From NCBI GenBank assembly GCA_030248295.1, contig JASANH010000209.1, positions 1,116,001 to 1,180,000 of the forward strand: a stretch of DNA of 64,000 nt, given 5' to 3'. The notes beneath the pieces were generated by a model. It saw only the letters and a list, made by a program, of their open reading frames with translations, was not told the DNA's origin and made no database searches. This document shows positions 23,209-36,074 of this stretch, one piece after another. How positions within the stretch are numbered: the stretch's first letter is position 1; each line of letters starts with the position of its first letter. A program made the translations under genes and the position numbers. This stretch comes from Mesodorylaimus sp. YZB2_4. Its lineage: Eukaryota > Nematoda > Enoplea > Dorylaimida > Dorylaimidae.

Positions 23209-24269
23209 ATGTTTGTAGGAGCGGTGTTTTGTGTGCCTGACTTGTGCGCTGCGACAGGAAGGCCAAGTACGTGTGATGAAAGTTTAATCACTTGTGTGCA
23301 AACTGAGTTCATTGATGAAAAATATTTGTCATGAGGCTCGAAATGATTGGCGAGGTAAGATAACCATTAACCAAAAGAGGATCTCCAAAGATGGTCGCTT
23401 TGAGAGTTTTTATGGTCGTCTGCTTTATGAGCCTTCCTCACAGATATGTCATCAGCAATCCAACATGGGTAATATACCTGAAGAATTTTTAGTATTATGA
23501 CTATCCAAAAGGTTTCTTTGCAGGGGATTATACGTGCATCAATAAAACTGCAATCAGTCAGATCTGCGCAAATACTTTTGGTGGCGTTGCCGATGGGAGC
23601 AGTTGCTTCTTCAGCCCCTTTAATGCAACAGTGGAGACAAACTGGAAAAATGCTTGGGCCTATTGTGAGGCACAAGGAGCCACTTTGGCTCAAATCAATA
23701 CCCAGAGCGAGTTCGACCTCATCCAGGTAACAGCAGAATGGCTATGTGCCTGCTTCTTGCTGCAGCATTTTGGAATGAGGACTCTTTGTAGAACTGCCTC
23801 AAATCGGCGTCTTTGATAGGCGGTCGTCGTTACAACCGTACGCGTCAAATTGGCAACTGCGCTATCACACCATAAACAACTGGTACTATGGTGCAACAAC
23901 CACGAGTCTGTTGTTACCGGCTGCAAAAACGTTCCTGCGAGGCGATTATTGCATCGACACGGACCAAGGCTCCGAAGACTGTCTATCCGTGCCCCCGACG
24001 AAAGGCAAACTTCTCGTCGAGGATTGCACCAACTCTCTCGTGCCACTATGCCAGTTCAAAGGTAAAGAAAGACGCAGAACATGCCTTCTTTAAGGACCTC
24101 TTAAATGTAGATAGGAAATTATTTACTGTTCATACATACAGTTGGTATATTCTTCCAATGCACTACCATCATTTCCTTCGTAGGGCAAGCTCAAGCTTAC
24201 TCAAGGCATATCCTCGGGGTCGGCGAGACACCAGTCGAGATTGTACCAGGAGATATTCATGAAGACTGA
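23209..24269 (+). CDS. C-type lectin-like protein with reading-phase break (possibly degenerate)
   Basis: Putative exons 23209-23266, 23524-23726, 23792-24061, 24184-24269 (TGA). The exon 1 leader is only moderately hydrophobic. Exon 2 gives a lectin N-half (SSCFFSPFN, NWKNAWAYCEAQGATLAQIN). Exon 3, in the frame that reads through, gives a C-half (WYYGATTTSLLLPAAKTFLR, EDCLSV, LVEDCTNSLVPLCQF). It is clearly paralogous to the lectin at 15106-16929, where the matching parts read TFWYDQ, LLPASNTWLR and LLPLCQ. Exon 2 ends in phase 0, but exon 3 needs one carried base from its only nearby acceptor (TTTGTAG at 23785-23791). That means a 1-nt frameshift, an unseen micro-exon or non-canonical splicing. 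Exon 4 ends in an acidic tail instead of a PAN domain. Confidence 0.55.
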
Positions 24270-26850
24270 GCATGGGAATGTTGAAAGAGGGTATATTGCA
24301 GAATCTTCAACTACCGCTGCAAGGACTCGATAAGCTAATGTGAGCTTTACCCCATGTCCATGAGTGATAGCGAGTATCTAAAAATGAGCAAAACCAGCAG
24401 TAATTCAGAATGCATAGCGTACGACTATGTTCGATGAGTGCAGGTGACAGAAAGTACGCGACTGATATAGCCATCTACTGGCAGGCAAGTTTTCTTGTAA
24501 CCGGGCGAATGAAGAAGAGACGACACTGTGCCCATTTAGTGAGTTGAGGGCTTCACTGGCTTTTGATAATCTCCCTGCAGTGTTTGAGTGCCACAATAAA
24601 TAATGTATATTTGGCCATCTTGACACTGCTTATGTAAATCGGAGCCTTGCCAGTTTTATCCTCATGCACTCAATTCCCGCAAGATTGACATGCATAATGT
24701 TCCGCAGTGGAGACTTGCGAGAGCAGCTGAATGACCTCCGTTGGAATTCATACTTTATACCACCATCCAGGATCGATCGATTGAAACACTCCATGCAGGC
24801 TTTTGTCGTAGGAGGAGGAGACATCAACGCACTGGGTCTGCCTTCTTTTGAAGGGGCCCTTAATTGAGGCAGCCATACACTGCTCGGTTATAAAGTTTGG
24901 CGTGGCCAGTCAAGCAAAGGCATCCAAATACATCGCCTTTTCCGCAGGCCAAACATACCTCTAAGAAGCAGTACAACCTCCCTTCAAAATGAAGCCATTT
25001 ACACATCTCCTACGTTGTTTAGAAAGCTCTCGAACTCTTTGGTGCGGTTGCGTCTAGTGAGCGCGTCTGATTTTTCATCTAACTGATCGAAAAATCCTAT
25101 GCGTGAAATTCGAATTTTGTGAGCACAGGCTTGGAGACCGGCACAACACCTACGCTAACACATAAGCAACTCGCCACCTGTACAGGCGTGCTTATCGCTT
25201 TCCATGTTTCTTTTCGTCGTGTGTGGCTTGGCCAATCCAGACAGATCTTTTTCGGATAGGCAAGAGGAAAATGTAGGTAGCATCCGCAGGTACACGGGAG
25301 TACAGGAGGTACAGGAGGTTCCGGGCAATATGGCAATGGAATATCTTCATAATGGTCCAGATAGGGCTTACAGAATTACAGAAGCCTAGACTGGGCCTTT
25401 TATGTACAGTAGTTAAGGTGGACTAATTTTAGTCTGCTTCCTTTTGAAGGAGGATGCTTTATGCTGTTTTCCGTGTCCATCACATCTCACATAAATAGCC
25501 TCGCATTTATTGCATTTTAGTGCGGATACTGTGATCCAGACTTTCTGATTCAGTCTTTAGGTCATCACATCCTCAGCAGAGAGGTCTGCGTTAACAAGTG
25601 ATCAGTTGTTTTAATACTCCAGTGCCAATCACACTCTTCGCATCCGAGTCAAGAATAGTGTATCTGAGAGCAGCATGATAAGTCTGTTGAGCATTGATGA
25701 AAAAGTAAACTACTTTTCGCCATGACGAAAATACAGGTTTTTGTCGGCGTTGAATCTTGCTGAAGACTATCAGACAAAATTTAGTCGCTTTTAGACTATA
25801 CCAAGGTATTTTTCAAATAATTAGACCACTATAGTCGGAAATATGGAGCAATGCTGTTTTGGAAGGTGTACTGGGGATAACAAAACATGAAAATTCGGGT
25901 GCGCATAATAAAATGCTTCCTTCATTTTTCACACAGTCACCTTTACAGAAAAGTTATCACATGTTCTGAGGATTTTATGAATGGTTTTTATGGCGAGGAG
26001 CTGCTATAAGGAATTCAGGTCAACCCGACCCGAACCCGTCGAAATCAACCCGACCTGATCCGGTGTCCACTATGCACCAGAGCCAGGTTTGCGGCAGCCG
26101 TAGGCGTCTGCCTGTCACGCTGGGTGCGCATTTACAGGACAGGGTTCGACTCCCGCCTGTATAAAAATGATTGTCAGTCCTAGCCCTCGAGTGCGCTGTA
26201 TGGCATATGACATGAGCCTGAGCTGTTGTTGACCTACCGCCCTGCAACGCGACAAGGGGCCAGACCCGAAAAGACTACATTGTGCATCTGAAACAATACA
26301 GAACATACAGTAGCTGCTCAAGCATCGTTCGCTAGCAGGTAGAGCTCTCTGCTGGCTAGACCAATGACAGAAGGCAGTTTCACCGAGATCGCGGAGAGCT
26401 TGCGCATGGTTAGGTTGTGAACAGTACGGAACCATAGTTGCGCGTTTGCCTTTTCTCAGAGATTTAAGTACTTATGCGCTTGTCAGCCCTGTACGCACCA
26501 GTTTTGTGAAGTACAGCCAAACAGGTCATAAATGGATTGCGATATTGCATTGCAACCAGGCTGTAATTTGAGGCCAATCACTAGAGCATACTGCAGGTGA
26601 ATAGGCCACGGCATGATGGATATGTAATGCATACATATCCATGGTGCTGCTGCAACCGTAGCAAGCTTGGGAGGGACTGTGACCGGGTCAGTAAATCCAC
26701 TTGCAGCAACGCAAATGTCATGCTGTAGAGATATTGACCAAGCTGGACTGGCTGTCGCTTTGCATTTGATACTAACCTGTTGTGCAGTGCCGTGCCTTTT
26801 GGTTGTTCTCTTATCATCAGTTGAGAGTCGGGCTGGTACACTGGCTGGCA
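24270..26850. other. Gap between lectin gene and RTE fragment
   Basis: No exon recognised on either strand. A short GACCC/GGGTC remnant (about 26010-26065) and a SINE (26085-26220) are present near the right end. The rest looks like ordinary intergenic sequence. Confidence 0.5.
26085..26220 (+). mobile_element. tRNA-derived SINE (5'-damaged)
   Basis: TAGGCGTCTGCCTGTCACGC, the B box GGTTCGACTCC and the TAGCCCTCGAGTGCGCTGTA body match the other copies. The A-box start is eroded. Confidence 0.65.
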
Positions 26851-26855
26851 CAAAA

Positions 26856-27555
26856 GCAGCGTGACGGCGCCTATCTCTGGGAAAACAAAGGAGATGTGAC
26901 CGAATTCTCCAACTACTCTCCTATTCGCCCTCTACGTCGTGCGATGAAAATATTCGAGAGAATTATCGATACCCGACTGCGGGAAATCGTCGCAGTTACG
27001 CCAAACCAATGTGACTTTGTTGAAGGGAGCGGAACAACCGACGCTCGTATCTTCCTGGAGAAGGACTGTCCATATCTCGATCTCGAAAAGCCGTTCGACC
27101 GAGCTCCCCACGACCTCATCTGGCACTTCCTCCATCATCATGGAGTCCCCGAGGCCTGCGTCGAATGGACCAAAGCTGTCTGCAAAGACGTCACCAGTGC
27201 AGTCAGATGCGCAATCGACCTGTCACCGCCCTTCGTCATCAGCGCTGAAGTCGATCAAGGATGGCATTGTCACCTGTCCTTTTTCATCCTCTGTATGGAT
27301 GCCATCACAGCCGACCTCCAATGGCCCCACCCATGCTCCATGCCCACCAGTGAGACCAGAGCAGCAACCCAGAGGGATTCTCAGCTACGGAAGGATAGGT
27401 TATACGAATATGGCCAACGGCGTAACATCACGAAGACAGAGTAGCTGGAAGGTGGCCCCAAATCGATGGCACACAGCATCGACAATGAAGAACTGAAGGA
27501 ATGAGGAATTCCAATCGCTGGGTTCAATCATTAGCCACGATGCTGGGAGAAATGC
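26856..27555 (+). mobile_element. Dead RTE-like non-LTR retrotransposon fragment (reverse transcriptase)
   Basis: An open frame includes MKIFERIIDTRLREIV, TPNQCDFVEGSGTTDA, LDLEKPFDRAPHDLIW, HHGVPEACVEWTK and FILCMDAITADLQ. These match conserved fingers/palm segments of RTE-type reverse transcriptases. Where the YADD catalytic box should follow, the sequence jumps to TSETRAATQ. A later frame recovers FQSLGSIISHDAG near 27510-27548, typical of the segment downstream. The N-terminal endonuclease and most of the RT are absent, so the copy is inactive. There is no LTR. Confidence 0.8.
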
Positions 27556-28385
27556 TTTATTAGAATGAATACTGGCTATGCAGGGGGGGGGGGTCCGCTG
27601 AATGGGACGTCCATTTTTAGGGGGGTCAAGGCGAAATGGACGGAAAGTGGAGAAGGGGAGGGGGAAGTCAAAAAAACGCGTTTTTTTGGTGGACGTCCTT
27701 TATGGATGGCCCCTGACGTTTTCCGATTATACTAGGTTTCTTTCGTGTTTTGCGTGATTTGTTCTGATACTGATCGCTTTATTTGTGAATCTGACAGTGA
27801 TGGCTGGTCAGACGTACAGCATATTTATGCATACATGACTTATGACTTTACTTTCAATGAAGCAGTTACACTGCACTCAGGCATTGAAAGACATGGAAAA
27901 GAGCAGAAGATTAAAAACTACAAAACTACCAGAATAAGTATTGGTCAAGGAAGAGACAAACCAGTCAAAAAACCAATCGAAAATTTATGGAATCGTGTTT
28001 TTGATTGACGATAAAAAGATCCCAAGGTTGCTCTCGGCTATGCCCACTGGTAACTTGTTCCATAAGGTGATTGCAGAAAAATCAAACGACTGCGTGTAAG
28101 CGACTGTATGATGAGCAGGGACCACAAGATGGTAAGGCTGGACTGATCTCTGGCTGTGACGACGACTAGAATCGACTTGTTCCTCGACTTAGAGAAAATC
28201 ATCAAAAGATCAGCTTGTAAATCTGAAACCAAGTTTACCAATCTTGGTAAATAAGAGATACAGTTGTTTTGTATGACTTACATCATCGTTTGTTATCTTA
28301 ATTTTGAGGATAGAGACGTGGCGTTTCGCATTATTGCTTCAGAAAATCGTGTCAACGACACCGCAGCAAGTACCCCCCTGTTCTG

Positions 28386-28479
28386 CGCACGTTTTGAATT
28401 TAGCGCCTAAAGTGATTTGCAGGCGCATTTGGGGCACGTTTTGAATTTGGCGCCCAAAGTGATTTGCAGGCGCATTTGT
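28386..28479. repeat. 47-bp tandem duplication
   Basis: Two near-identical copies in direct tandem, each beginning GCACGTTTTGAATTT and ending GTGATTTGCAGGCGCATTTG. They differ at two positions or so. Confidence 0.85.
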
Positions 28480-29683
28480 CTGCTAGCGGTGGGAAGCTGC
28501 GGCTAGTGTACTGTATCCGCTCATTACTCACCACGCTGCAGTCCCCAGTCGAGTGTGTGTTTATGAAGCGAAGAGAAGCGATTGTTGATTTGCAAGTCAA
28601 CATCGTTGAAGAAGAGATTATTCAACGAAATTGTCTTTCATCTGGTGTGCAGATTTGATCGATCTGCTAACGACTACGGAGACCAGGTACGCCTCTGAGC
28701 AGTACTAATTTTTATGAAATAAAAATCGGGAAAATTTGAGTTGCGGTTTTTGTGAGTTTGATATTTTTATCCAGCTGTTCTAGGTGGTCGTTTCGTAAGC
28801 TTTTATCTAACGAAGACTCTCGTAGTCTCGGCGTAGACTGTGCTCTTTCATAAAGACGTCCGCCAAAATGACCATCATTTCTCTTGTCTGAAGCATCGTT
28901 TGAAGTCGAATACCTTAGATTCCTTGTCAAATAGCTAGGCTGTGGCTACTTGAAATTGAAATTTGTCGACCAGGTGCTTTGTCAAGTCATTTTGATGATT
29001 TGCGATTTGTTTAGTTTGGTGAATTTATTTCTGTATACCGGAAGAAAAATGAGGGCCCGCGCGTTTGGCTTCTCTTATTTCCAGACTTTATGAGCAGCGC
29101 AGACAAAACAAACCTTTTTCTAGCCTAGCCGACTGATGGCTACAACGAACCTAGCGTAGCAAGGTATGCGGTTTGGGGGCGGGGATGGGCTTTACGGCTA
29201 CTGCTCTGCTCGAGGAGGCCGCGTGCTAGCATTGAGTGGGGCGAAGGACGAGTAAGAACAGAGTAAAGTGTTTTGGAAATGGACGACCGCTTGTGGGCTT
29301 TGACCCGTACCTAGCCGCGCCTTGGTTCCGGGCGGCTTCGGCTTGTCACCTCGCGCCATAAGGTCTATTTATCATCGGTCAATGGGTGTCTTGTGTTTCG
29401 TTTCCGGTCGAGTTCATGACGAGCCAGTCCCGTGTGGACTTTGACAATATTCAGAGAATTGGACATTATTGACAAGTTAAGCTGTCGAATAGAAAATCTT
29501 TTTTTCGATGCATGTGGTCCTTGAATTGGTTAGTTGATGAGGTTAATGAATTTTTCTTTTTTCCACCGAGACTGGCGTCTGGTTTTTGTCAAAGTCCCAA
29601 TGCGCCAATACCTGACGATTCGGGCCGGCGTCTGTCTGGCCATGACTGTTGGGGTGGGGGTTGATTTTGAGTACCTCTTTCGT

Positions 29684-29789
29684 CTGAAACTATATTATAC
29701 ATAGTCTATGTAAGAATGCGGCCTGATGATCTGCTCGTGAGCTACAGACGGAAAAGAGCTTGTTTTGGGTGGGTAAACTATGGGTTCAG
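29684..29789. mobile_element. MITE-like element, family 2
   Basis: TIRs CTGAAACTATATTATAC (29684) and GGGTAAACTATGGGTTCAG (29771-29789) enclose about 106 bp of non-coding sequence. Confidence 0.55.
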
Positions 29790-29837
29790 ACAGGCTGTAT
29801 TTTTGGCATAAGTCGTCAATGTCATTCATTTCATCAA

Positions 29838-29967
29838 GGGGGACCTCAGTTTGGCACTGGAGGTCTTTCCCAGCATACAGTTCCAGTTTCTGACACTATC
29901 CTGAAGGAGACCTCAGCTTGGCACTGCAGGTCAGTCCCGGGATAGATTTCCAGTTTCTGGCAGTCTT
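29838..29967. repeat. ~65-bp tandem duplication
   Basis: Two diverged direct copies containing GACCTCAG-T/C-TTGGCACTG, AGGTC and TTCCAGTTTCTG. Confidence 0.75.
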
Positions 29968-30034
29968 GGACCTGACTCAGTTCGTGACCAGAGTCTTGGA
30001 TTCTCGTCAGCTCAATTGTCAGATTTTCATGCTT

Positions 30035-30155
30035 TATTCATAGCCAAGCACGCAACAGCAAGGAGCACATCATTGACTTTTTTTATCAAGGCAGGAGTCG
30101 AACCCTTCCGTCGAAGTGAGAGGCAGGCGCCTTAACCGCTTGGCCATGACCCGGG
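30035..30155 (-). mobile_element. tRNA-derived SINE (reverse orientation)
   Basis: Reversed B box GGAGTCGAACCC (30093-30104) and reversed A box GCCTTAACCGCTTGGCCATG, with the TAGCCAAGCAC body end at about 30041. The spacing is like that of the plus-strand copies. Confidence 0.7.
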
Positions 30156-31524
30156 TAATAAACTGACCAAATTTGCACAAAATGACAAAATGGCTGCTTT
30201 AGTCAGCTGGAAGATGATATTGTTTGTGTGTCAGAATGGCCCCTCTGGCGAGGAATCTATGAATACTCTTTATTCCAAGTCATTTTAACTTGTTTAATGC
30301 GTAAATAATACGCGACCTGTTTTTTTCCCACGATGCGACGCACTGTGTTTTTTGTTTCGCGAGAAATAATTTCGTGCGAGCACGCGGCGAAAAAGAAAGA
30401 GAATTGTATTTTGTGGGTGACATGTTTGAGGGTAGTCAGGGACTGGCTTGGATGAAGATCTCGTGCGAGCATCATAAATTATGTGGTTTTTTGTTTTGGT
30501 TGTTTGGACGGATGGAGGAAGGTGGTGGTAGGACGAGTGTAATTGGTCAATCTTAACTTGTCTCGTCGTCGTTGGTTACTTTTTGGAGAGGGGGATTCGA
30601 TTTGAGGCGGCCAGTATGGTGTCCTAAACCAGCACGCCGACGGTGTCAACGTTCTTTCTATTCGGTGTTTATGGTATGCGAAGAAAGGAGGGGAGAAAGT
30701 GAAACAGGCGAGCCAAGAACAGGTTTCTAACTTATTCATGATCAATTGTGAAGGCGAAAATTATGATGCTATTGTTGTGAAAAAGGGGGGACTCGAATCA
30801 TCGTAGAGTGAGTCGAGGTAGGAAGACGATATTGGACAAAGAATAGGGCGCACCTATTTTCGGATTTTACCTTATCTGGTAAGATGGGGTGCGTGCACTT
30901 TTGAGTAGCTCATTTCGAGACGATATGAAAGGGAGATAGGATTTGTGTTTGTATGGATAAGGTTAAGGGGACATGAAATTTGAAAGTAATGGATTTGTGG
31001 CATCCTGGAATCAGGATCAGGATTTGGAAATCAGTTTGTTTGGATAAGATGCCGCAAATCCATGGTCTGGAATTTGGATGCCGCAAAGCTGTAGATGTTA
31101 GAGGCTGCCTCTGCTGCACTATTGTGCATAGCATAGAGAAAATGTACAGTAGGTGGGTTTCAAAATGAGAAATTTTGGGCCATTAAGTACGTGTTCGGGG
31201 AGAGGAGAAAGAGTTTTCGCGAAACCAGAAGGAAGCGAGACGGCGGAAAGTGGCCTTGGTGATGTGGAATTTGACGAGTATGTGCCTTTTTAAGTTAGAT
31301 TTGAAAAGTGTTTGTTCAATTGGACTCTGCTCATGGGGGGGGATCAGCAGAGTGGTCGGTTTTGTGGTTTTCTTGAGACTTCGTTTTCGATGAGCGGGGC
31401 TTTCGGAATGTGATTTTGTAGGTTTAGTGTAAGGTGTGGGACTGAAATTACATTGAAAATATATTTTTGCGATGGAATTTTTGATGATTATCAGGTTGTC
31501 GTCCATGAAGTCGAGAATTTTTTA

Positions 31525-31718
31525 AGTTAGCCGTGAATAGCTGTGCGGCGCACGTTTTTTTTATAGACTTGACCAGGATACTGTTTTGCCACAGCGTTGC
31601 TCGCTGGAGGGAAGCTAAAAATAGACAGGGGCTGAAATAAATTAATGAGCAGTAGTTCGTTTTTATTTGGAAATGGAATTCGAAGAATGCGAGCTTAAAA
31701 TGCACGGCTAACGGAATA
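31525..31718. mobile_element. MITE-like element, family 1
   Basis: Left TIR AGTTAGCCGTGAATAG and right TIR TGCACGGCTAACGGAATAAA, about 194 bp end to end. It carries no open frame of interest. Confidence 0.55.
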
Positions 31719-33589
31719 AAAGGTTTTTGCAAGAACGATTGGAATGTGGGTTTAAGGTTTTTCTGATTTTCAGATTTCGAAAGATGTACTCAAAGTTTTC
31801 TGAGCAAGTAATGAAGGAGGGATGCGGTGATGATGGGATTGGGTTTAGGTATCGATTAGTGGGAGGAGGCGATAAATAATTGATTATTAGGAGTTTTGTT
31901 GAGGGAATATGATTTTGAAAGAGGAAAAATGAGGAGAGGCTTCATTTGTTCAATTGTGTACTTCGACACGCGATGGAGAAAAGGTTTTTATGCGTGTTGA
32001 AACATTCATGCAATCGTAGTGGCTGCAAAGGGGAAAAATGAAGGAATCTAATGGAAAAAGGGGAGGTTGGATCATATGGTTGTACTAGGGGGGGGGGGGG
32101 GGAGACGGTGTTGGGTGGCGCCAAGATGTCGGGTCATGGCGATTGCGAGGGGTGCATGCCTATCGTAGTTTCTCACGAGGGCTGGGGTCGTGTCCGAGTG
32201 GAGCGGTGTATGCTTTATTCATAGTGTGTGTATTTGACCGAATTTAGATGGGCGGCCGAGAAGTGGCCTTTGGATGAGGGGCTGGTTGTTTTTTCCCAGA
32301 CTAACGATTCGAGCGAATAAGTGGCGTGGCGATTGGTGCGGCCAATGCACCAGTCTAAGCGGCGTTTGTGTTTTTCGTTTGTTGGGAGGCCAATGATTAG
32401 AATAGTATCAGTTTTAAAGTTGTGGAGAAAATGTATGTTTAATTTGATGGTCTGGTTGATAAGTTTTGGGTGGTGGGGGGGGACGAATAGTGTTGGTGCA
32501 TGCGTAATAGTTTGGGTCAACACGAATGGGGGCCAGTGTGATGTTGGTTACACGTCGAGTCTATTAGGCAGGGAGGGAGTAGAAAGCAAACCGAAAATAG
32601 GCAGGGGGACTGGTTGGTTATTGTTAGCCTAAATCCGAAAATGGTAGGGGATGGTGGCTGGAGGGGGGTCTGTTGGGGGTGCGTGTGTTTTGTACGAGAA
32701 TAGGCGGGATGAGTGAGCCAGCGACACGATGTTGTGTGATCTATTGTGTTATAAATATAAGCCGAGTCGTGCCGAGGCGATTGTGGTTGGTTGGGGGGGG
32801 ATGTGTTATTAACCAATTTGAGGATGATGTAGTTAGGGATGGGAGGTGGGTGGAAGGAATTGAATGGTGGGGAATTTTTCTTGTGTGAGGATTTGAGAAA
32901 GCGATAGTTTTTGTGCGAAGTTTTCGAATAGTTTGGAGTTTAATATTGATTGTGGGAAGATTGAGTATAATCGATCATAATTATTTTAATAGGCGAAACG
33001 TGTGTTTGGTTGATGAATGGGCTAACAAAGTTTGCAGTCTTATTTTTGTTGGTTTCAATTTGCCGAATGATGAAGCGTTCGTTCGGGATCCCAATCCTGA
33101 TATAAAATGATCGGGATTGAATGTTGTGGAGATGTTTCAGAAAGTGAGTAGGAAGGGAATGTTTCTGAGGGGAAAGCTGGAGAAAATTTGGGGTAATTGA
33201 ACTGATGGAGAGGGAGGACGAAATTCGTTTGCTGATTAGTGACTGATTCTTCGCCTGTTTTGCCTGATTTTGAATGCAATGATGAATACTGCACTAAAAA
33301 TTATCCAAGGAAATGAAGTCATTCTTTTGGGTCTATATTTGCTGGCTACTCAGGGCGGACTGTAGGTTATTTACAGTGAATAAAAAATGGAAAGCCCCTT
33401 TTTTAAAAAAATGCCGATCCTGGTCAGGATTGAGCGAACCGATCCTGAACGAACGCTATTGTGGGGAGATTTAATATGATCGATTATAATTAATTTAATA
33501 TGGGAAACTTGTGTTTTGTTGGCTACTGCTTTTTCAGGATTAGGATTTTTGAAGTGTTTTTTATTTGCTTTAGATAGCCTACAAGCCAC

Positions 33590-34110
33590 CCTAAGTAGCC
33601 AGCAAATATAGAGCTGAAAACTCCATCTCCTTGGATAATTTTAAGTGCTGTATTTATCATTGCATTCAAGGTCATGCGAGCAGAAAAGCGAAGAATCAGT
33701 CAGAAATCAGCAAACAAATCCCTTCTTTCCTCTATGTCAGTTCAAATTACCCCCAAAATTTCTCCAGCTTCCCCTCCTGAAACATTCCATTTCGCCCCCT
33801 CCCCTTTTTCAGTTCAGAAACATCTCCACAGCATTCAATCCTAATCATTTTTATTGGGATCGGGGTTCTGATCTGGACCTGGACCTGATAAAAAATGATT
33901 AGGATTGAATGTTGTGGAGATGTTTCTGAACTGAAAAAGGAGAGGGGGCGGAATGGAATGTTTCAGGAGGGGAAGCTGGTGAAATTTTTATTTGATTTGA
34001 TAATTAGTGACTGATACTTTGCTTATTTGCTTGCCTTATTGTGAATACAGTGATGGATACTGCACTAAAAGTTATCCAAAGCAGTAGAGTCTTCAGCTCT
34101 TCGTTTGCCG
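33590..34110. repeat. Large foldback (inverted) repeat
   Basis: A core arm at about 33757-33852 is the near-perfect reverse complement of 33891-33990. For example, CACAGCATTCAATCCTAATC pairs with GATTAGGATTGAATGTTGTG. The loop is about 40 bp. Weaker pairing extends outward: GGATAATTTTAAGTGC at 33635 against the GCACTAAAAGTTATCC block at 34064. Related half-units lie at about 33090-33350 and 34110-34320. Confidence 0.8.
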
Positions 34111-36074
34111 ACTACTCAGGATGGCTTGTGAGGTTATCCTTGCATATCAGGCAAGCAAAAGAGCGTGGAATCAGTCACCAATTAGCAAACGAATCCCTTC
34201 TTTTCTCTATGTCAGTTCAATTATTCGCCAAAGTACCTCCATCTTCTCTTTCTGTAACATCTCCGCAACGTTCAATCCTGATCATTTTTTATCGGGATCG
34301 GGCTCGTCCCCAAATGAACGCTAGAGTGATGGACAAGGTTTAGTAGTCCTTTCATGGCTGTGCTGTGCCGTATGTGGGGGGGGGGGGAATTTGTGTCTGT
34401 TTTGGGCAGGAGGGCATGGAATTGGAGTGGTTTCGAGAAGATTGGGGTGATGTGATCGATAAATGTGGGGGAGGCGTGGTGCTTGGCTCGACATGCTATC
34501 ATGGGAATTGAGGGAAGCTGATGGTGTGGAATTGAGTTAAGTTGGGGATGGAGTATATGGAATTGTTATGCATGTAATTTGGATCGAGTTTGTGCATGTT
34601 TTAAATTTGCGTGTTGGAAAAATGTATGGCGATGATGAAATTGGTGTAGAAGTTGTATGCGGATTGAGGATAGGAATTTGTGGCCTGGTTTTGGGGGGGA
34701 AGGATTGTGTAATGGCGTGGTGTTTGGAGGGAATGGGCAGATGTTTGTGGAATGAAGGAGTTGAGAAATGGTGTTTTTGTGTGAGAAAATGGGAGGAGGA
34801 CGGTCATCGAATTCGAGTCAGTGTGGTCATTAGTGGACGTCTTAGTTTGTGTGCGCGGGTCGAGCCACCCGCTGCACTTTTATCGATCGGGGTGGCTGGG
34901 TGGCGAGCTGTCGGGGGGTCGTTTTCCTATTTTGGTCGCGACTGGGGGAAGGAAGCCATTTGGTTTTGTTGTCGGAGACGTCGTGTAGGATTTAGTTTAG
35001 TCGAGTGTAGATGGTGAGGCGGATTTGGTTTTATTTGAGATGGAAAATGGGGGAAATTTTGCGACAGGATTTGAGAGCTAGACAAGTGTGGGATCGAGTT
35101 AGTAAGTGGATGAGTTGTTTTTGTGGTTGTGGATTGTACCATCTGGCACTGACTTTATTTGGTTGAGTGTAATTAGGTTTGCAAAACATTTTTGGAAGGT
35201 CTTGTCCGAGATGAAGCTGGTGTCGTGTGTGGTTTGGATGAGATCAGAGGTAGGCACAGATATCCAAAGATTGTACCATGTGGCGCTGACTTATTTGGTT
35301 TTGGTGTATCAGTGGGTGGGCGCAGATTTCTTGTGGACTGGCTGCAGTTGTGAGGGTGAAACTAGCTTAGAGCATGGTATTGTGTTGGAAAGTGGTGTGC
35401 TGAGTTAGAGTGGTAGGGGGTGGTGGGAAAACATTTTGGGATATTTGGAAGCTATTGAAGAAGGTGTCTATGGGTGGGCACAGAAATGTTGGGGACTGGC
35501 TGCAGTGAGTTGTGAGAGTGAAACTAGCTCTGGGCCTTGTGTTGTGTCGAAAAGTGGTCGGAGGTTGAGTCAGTGAGTCGTCTTACCTGTATTGAGTGGG
35601 GGGGGGGGGCGAGTTGAGTGAGTGACTCGTCATAGTGTTTGTCGACGAGACGTCGTCGTGTCGGCTGCCGTTAACGCATTGGAGGCGGGCGGGCGTCGAA
35701 GCGGCGACGGCATTTGTGTTATTGGCAGCCGAGGTCGGTGTTGGCTCGACTCGACTAGTGTATACGAAAATGCATTTTTCGGGTTTTCTCAAATTGATGA
35801 TGTAAAATGGAAAGTAGGAGAGTTGAAGGGGTCGATTTGTGGAGGGTCACTCATTCGAGTGTAGAATATTGGAAAGTGGTTTCGTGGTGGGGGGGGGGGG
35901 GGGTAGCTATTAACGTCAGGGGGGCTAGTTAAATGAAATGGTTAAATTTTGTTGTTGTTATTGACCGAGTTGATGATTTTTATGTAGGAGGAACGAGAGG
36001 TTGGTGATGGTATCATTATTTGAGGCGTGGTGGTTGCCTTAGAATTTGTTGGATTCGAGTCGTGGTGGTTTGAA

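Larger units (their letters stand above)
27556..36074. other. 8.5-kb gap upstream of the plexin start codon
   Basis: No exon of a known family. An 87-codon frame at 27745-28008 has no recognised homology and I do not call it. Sub-features are listed separately: two short tandem duplications, a family 2 MITE, a reversed SINE, a family 1 MITE and a foldback cluster. A GC-richer stretch near 29040-29350 could be a promoter or 5' UTR exon. From about 30.2 kb the + strand turns G+T rich with several poly-G runs. That is compatible with this being 5' UTR intron of plexin (inference). Confidence 0.5.

Noticed and set aside
27745-28008. 87-codon plus-strand frame with acidic start and Lys-rich end
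   Set aside because: No recognised family, no splice context and no signal peptide; its length is within chance expectation for this composition.
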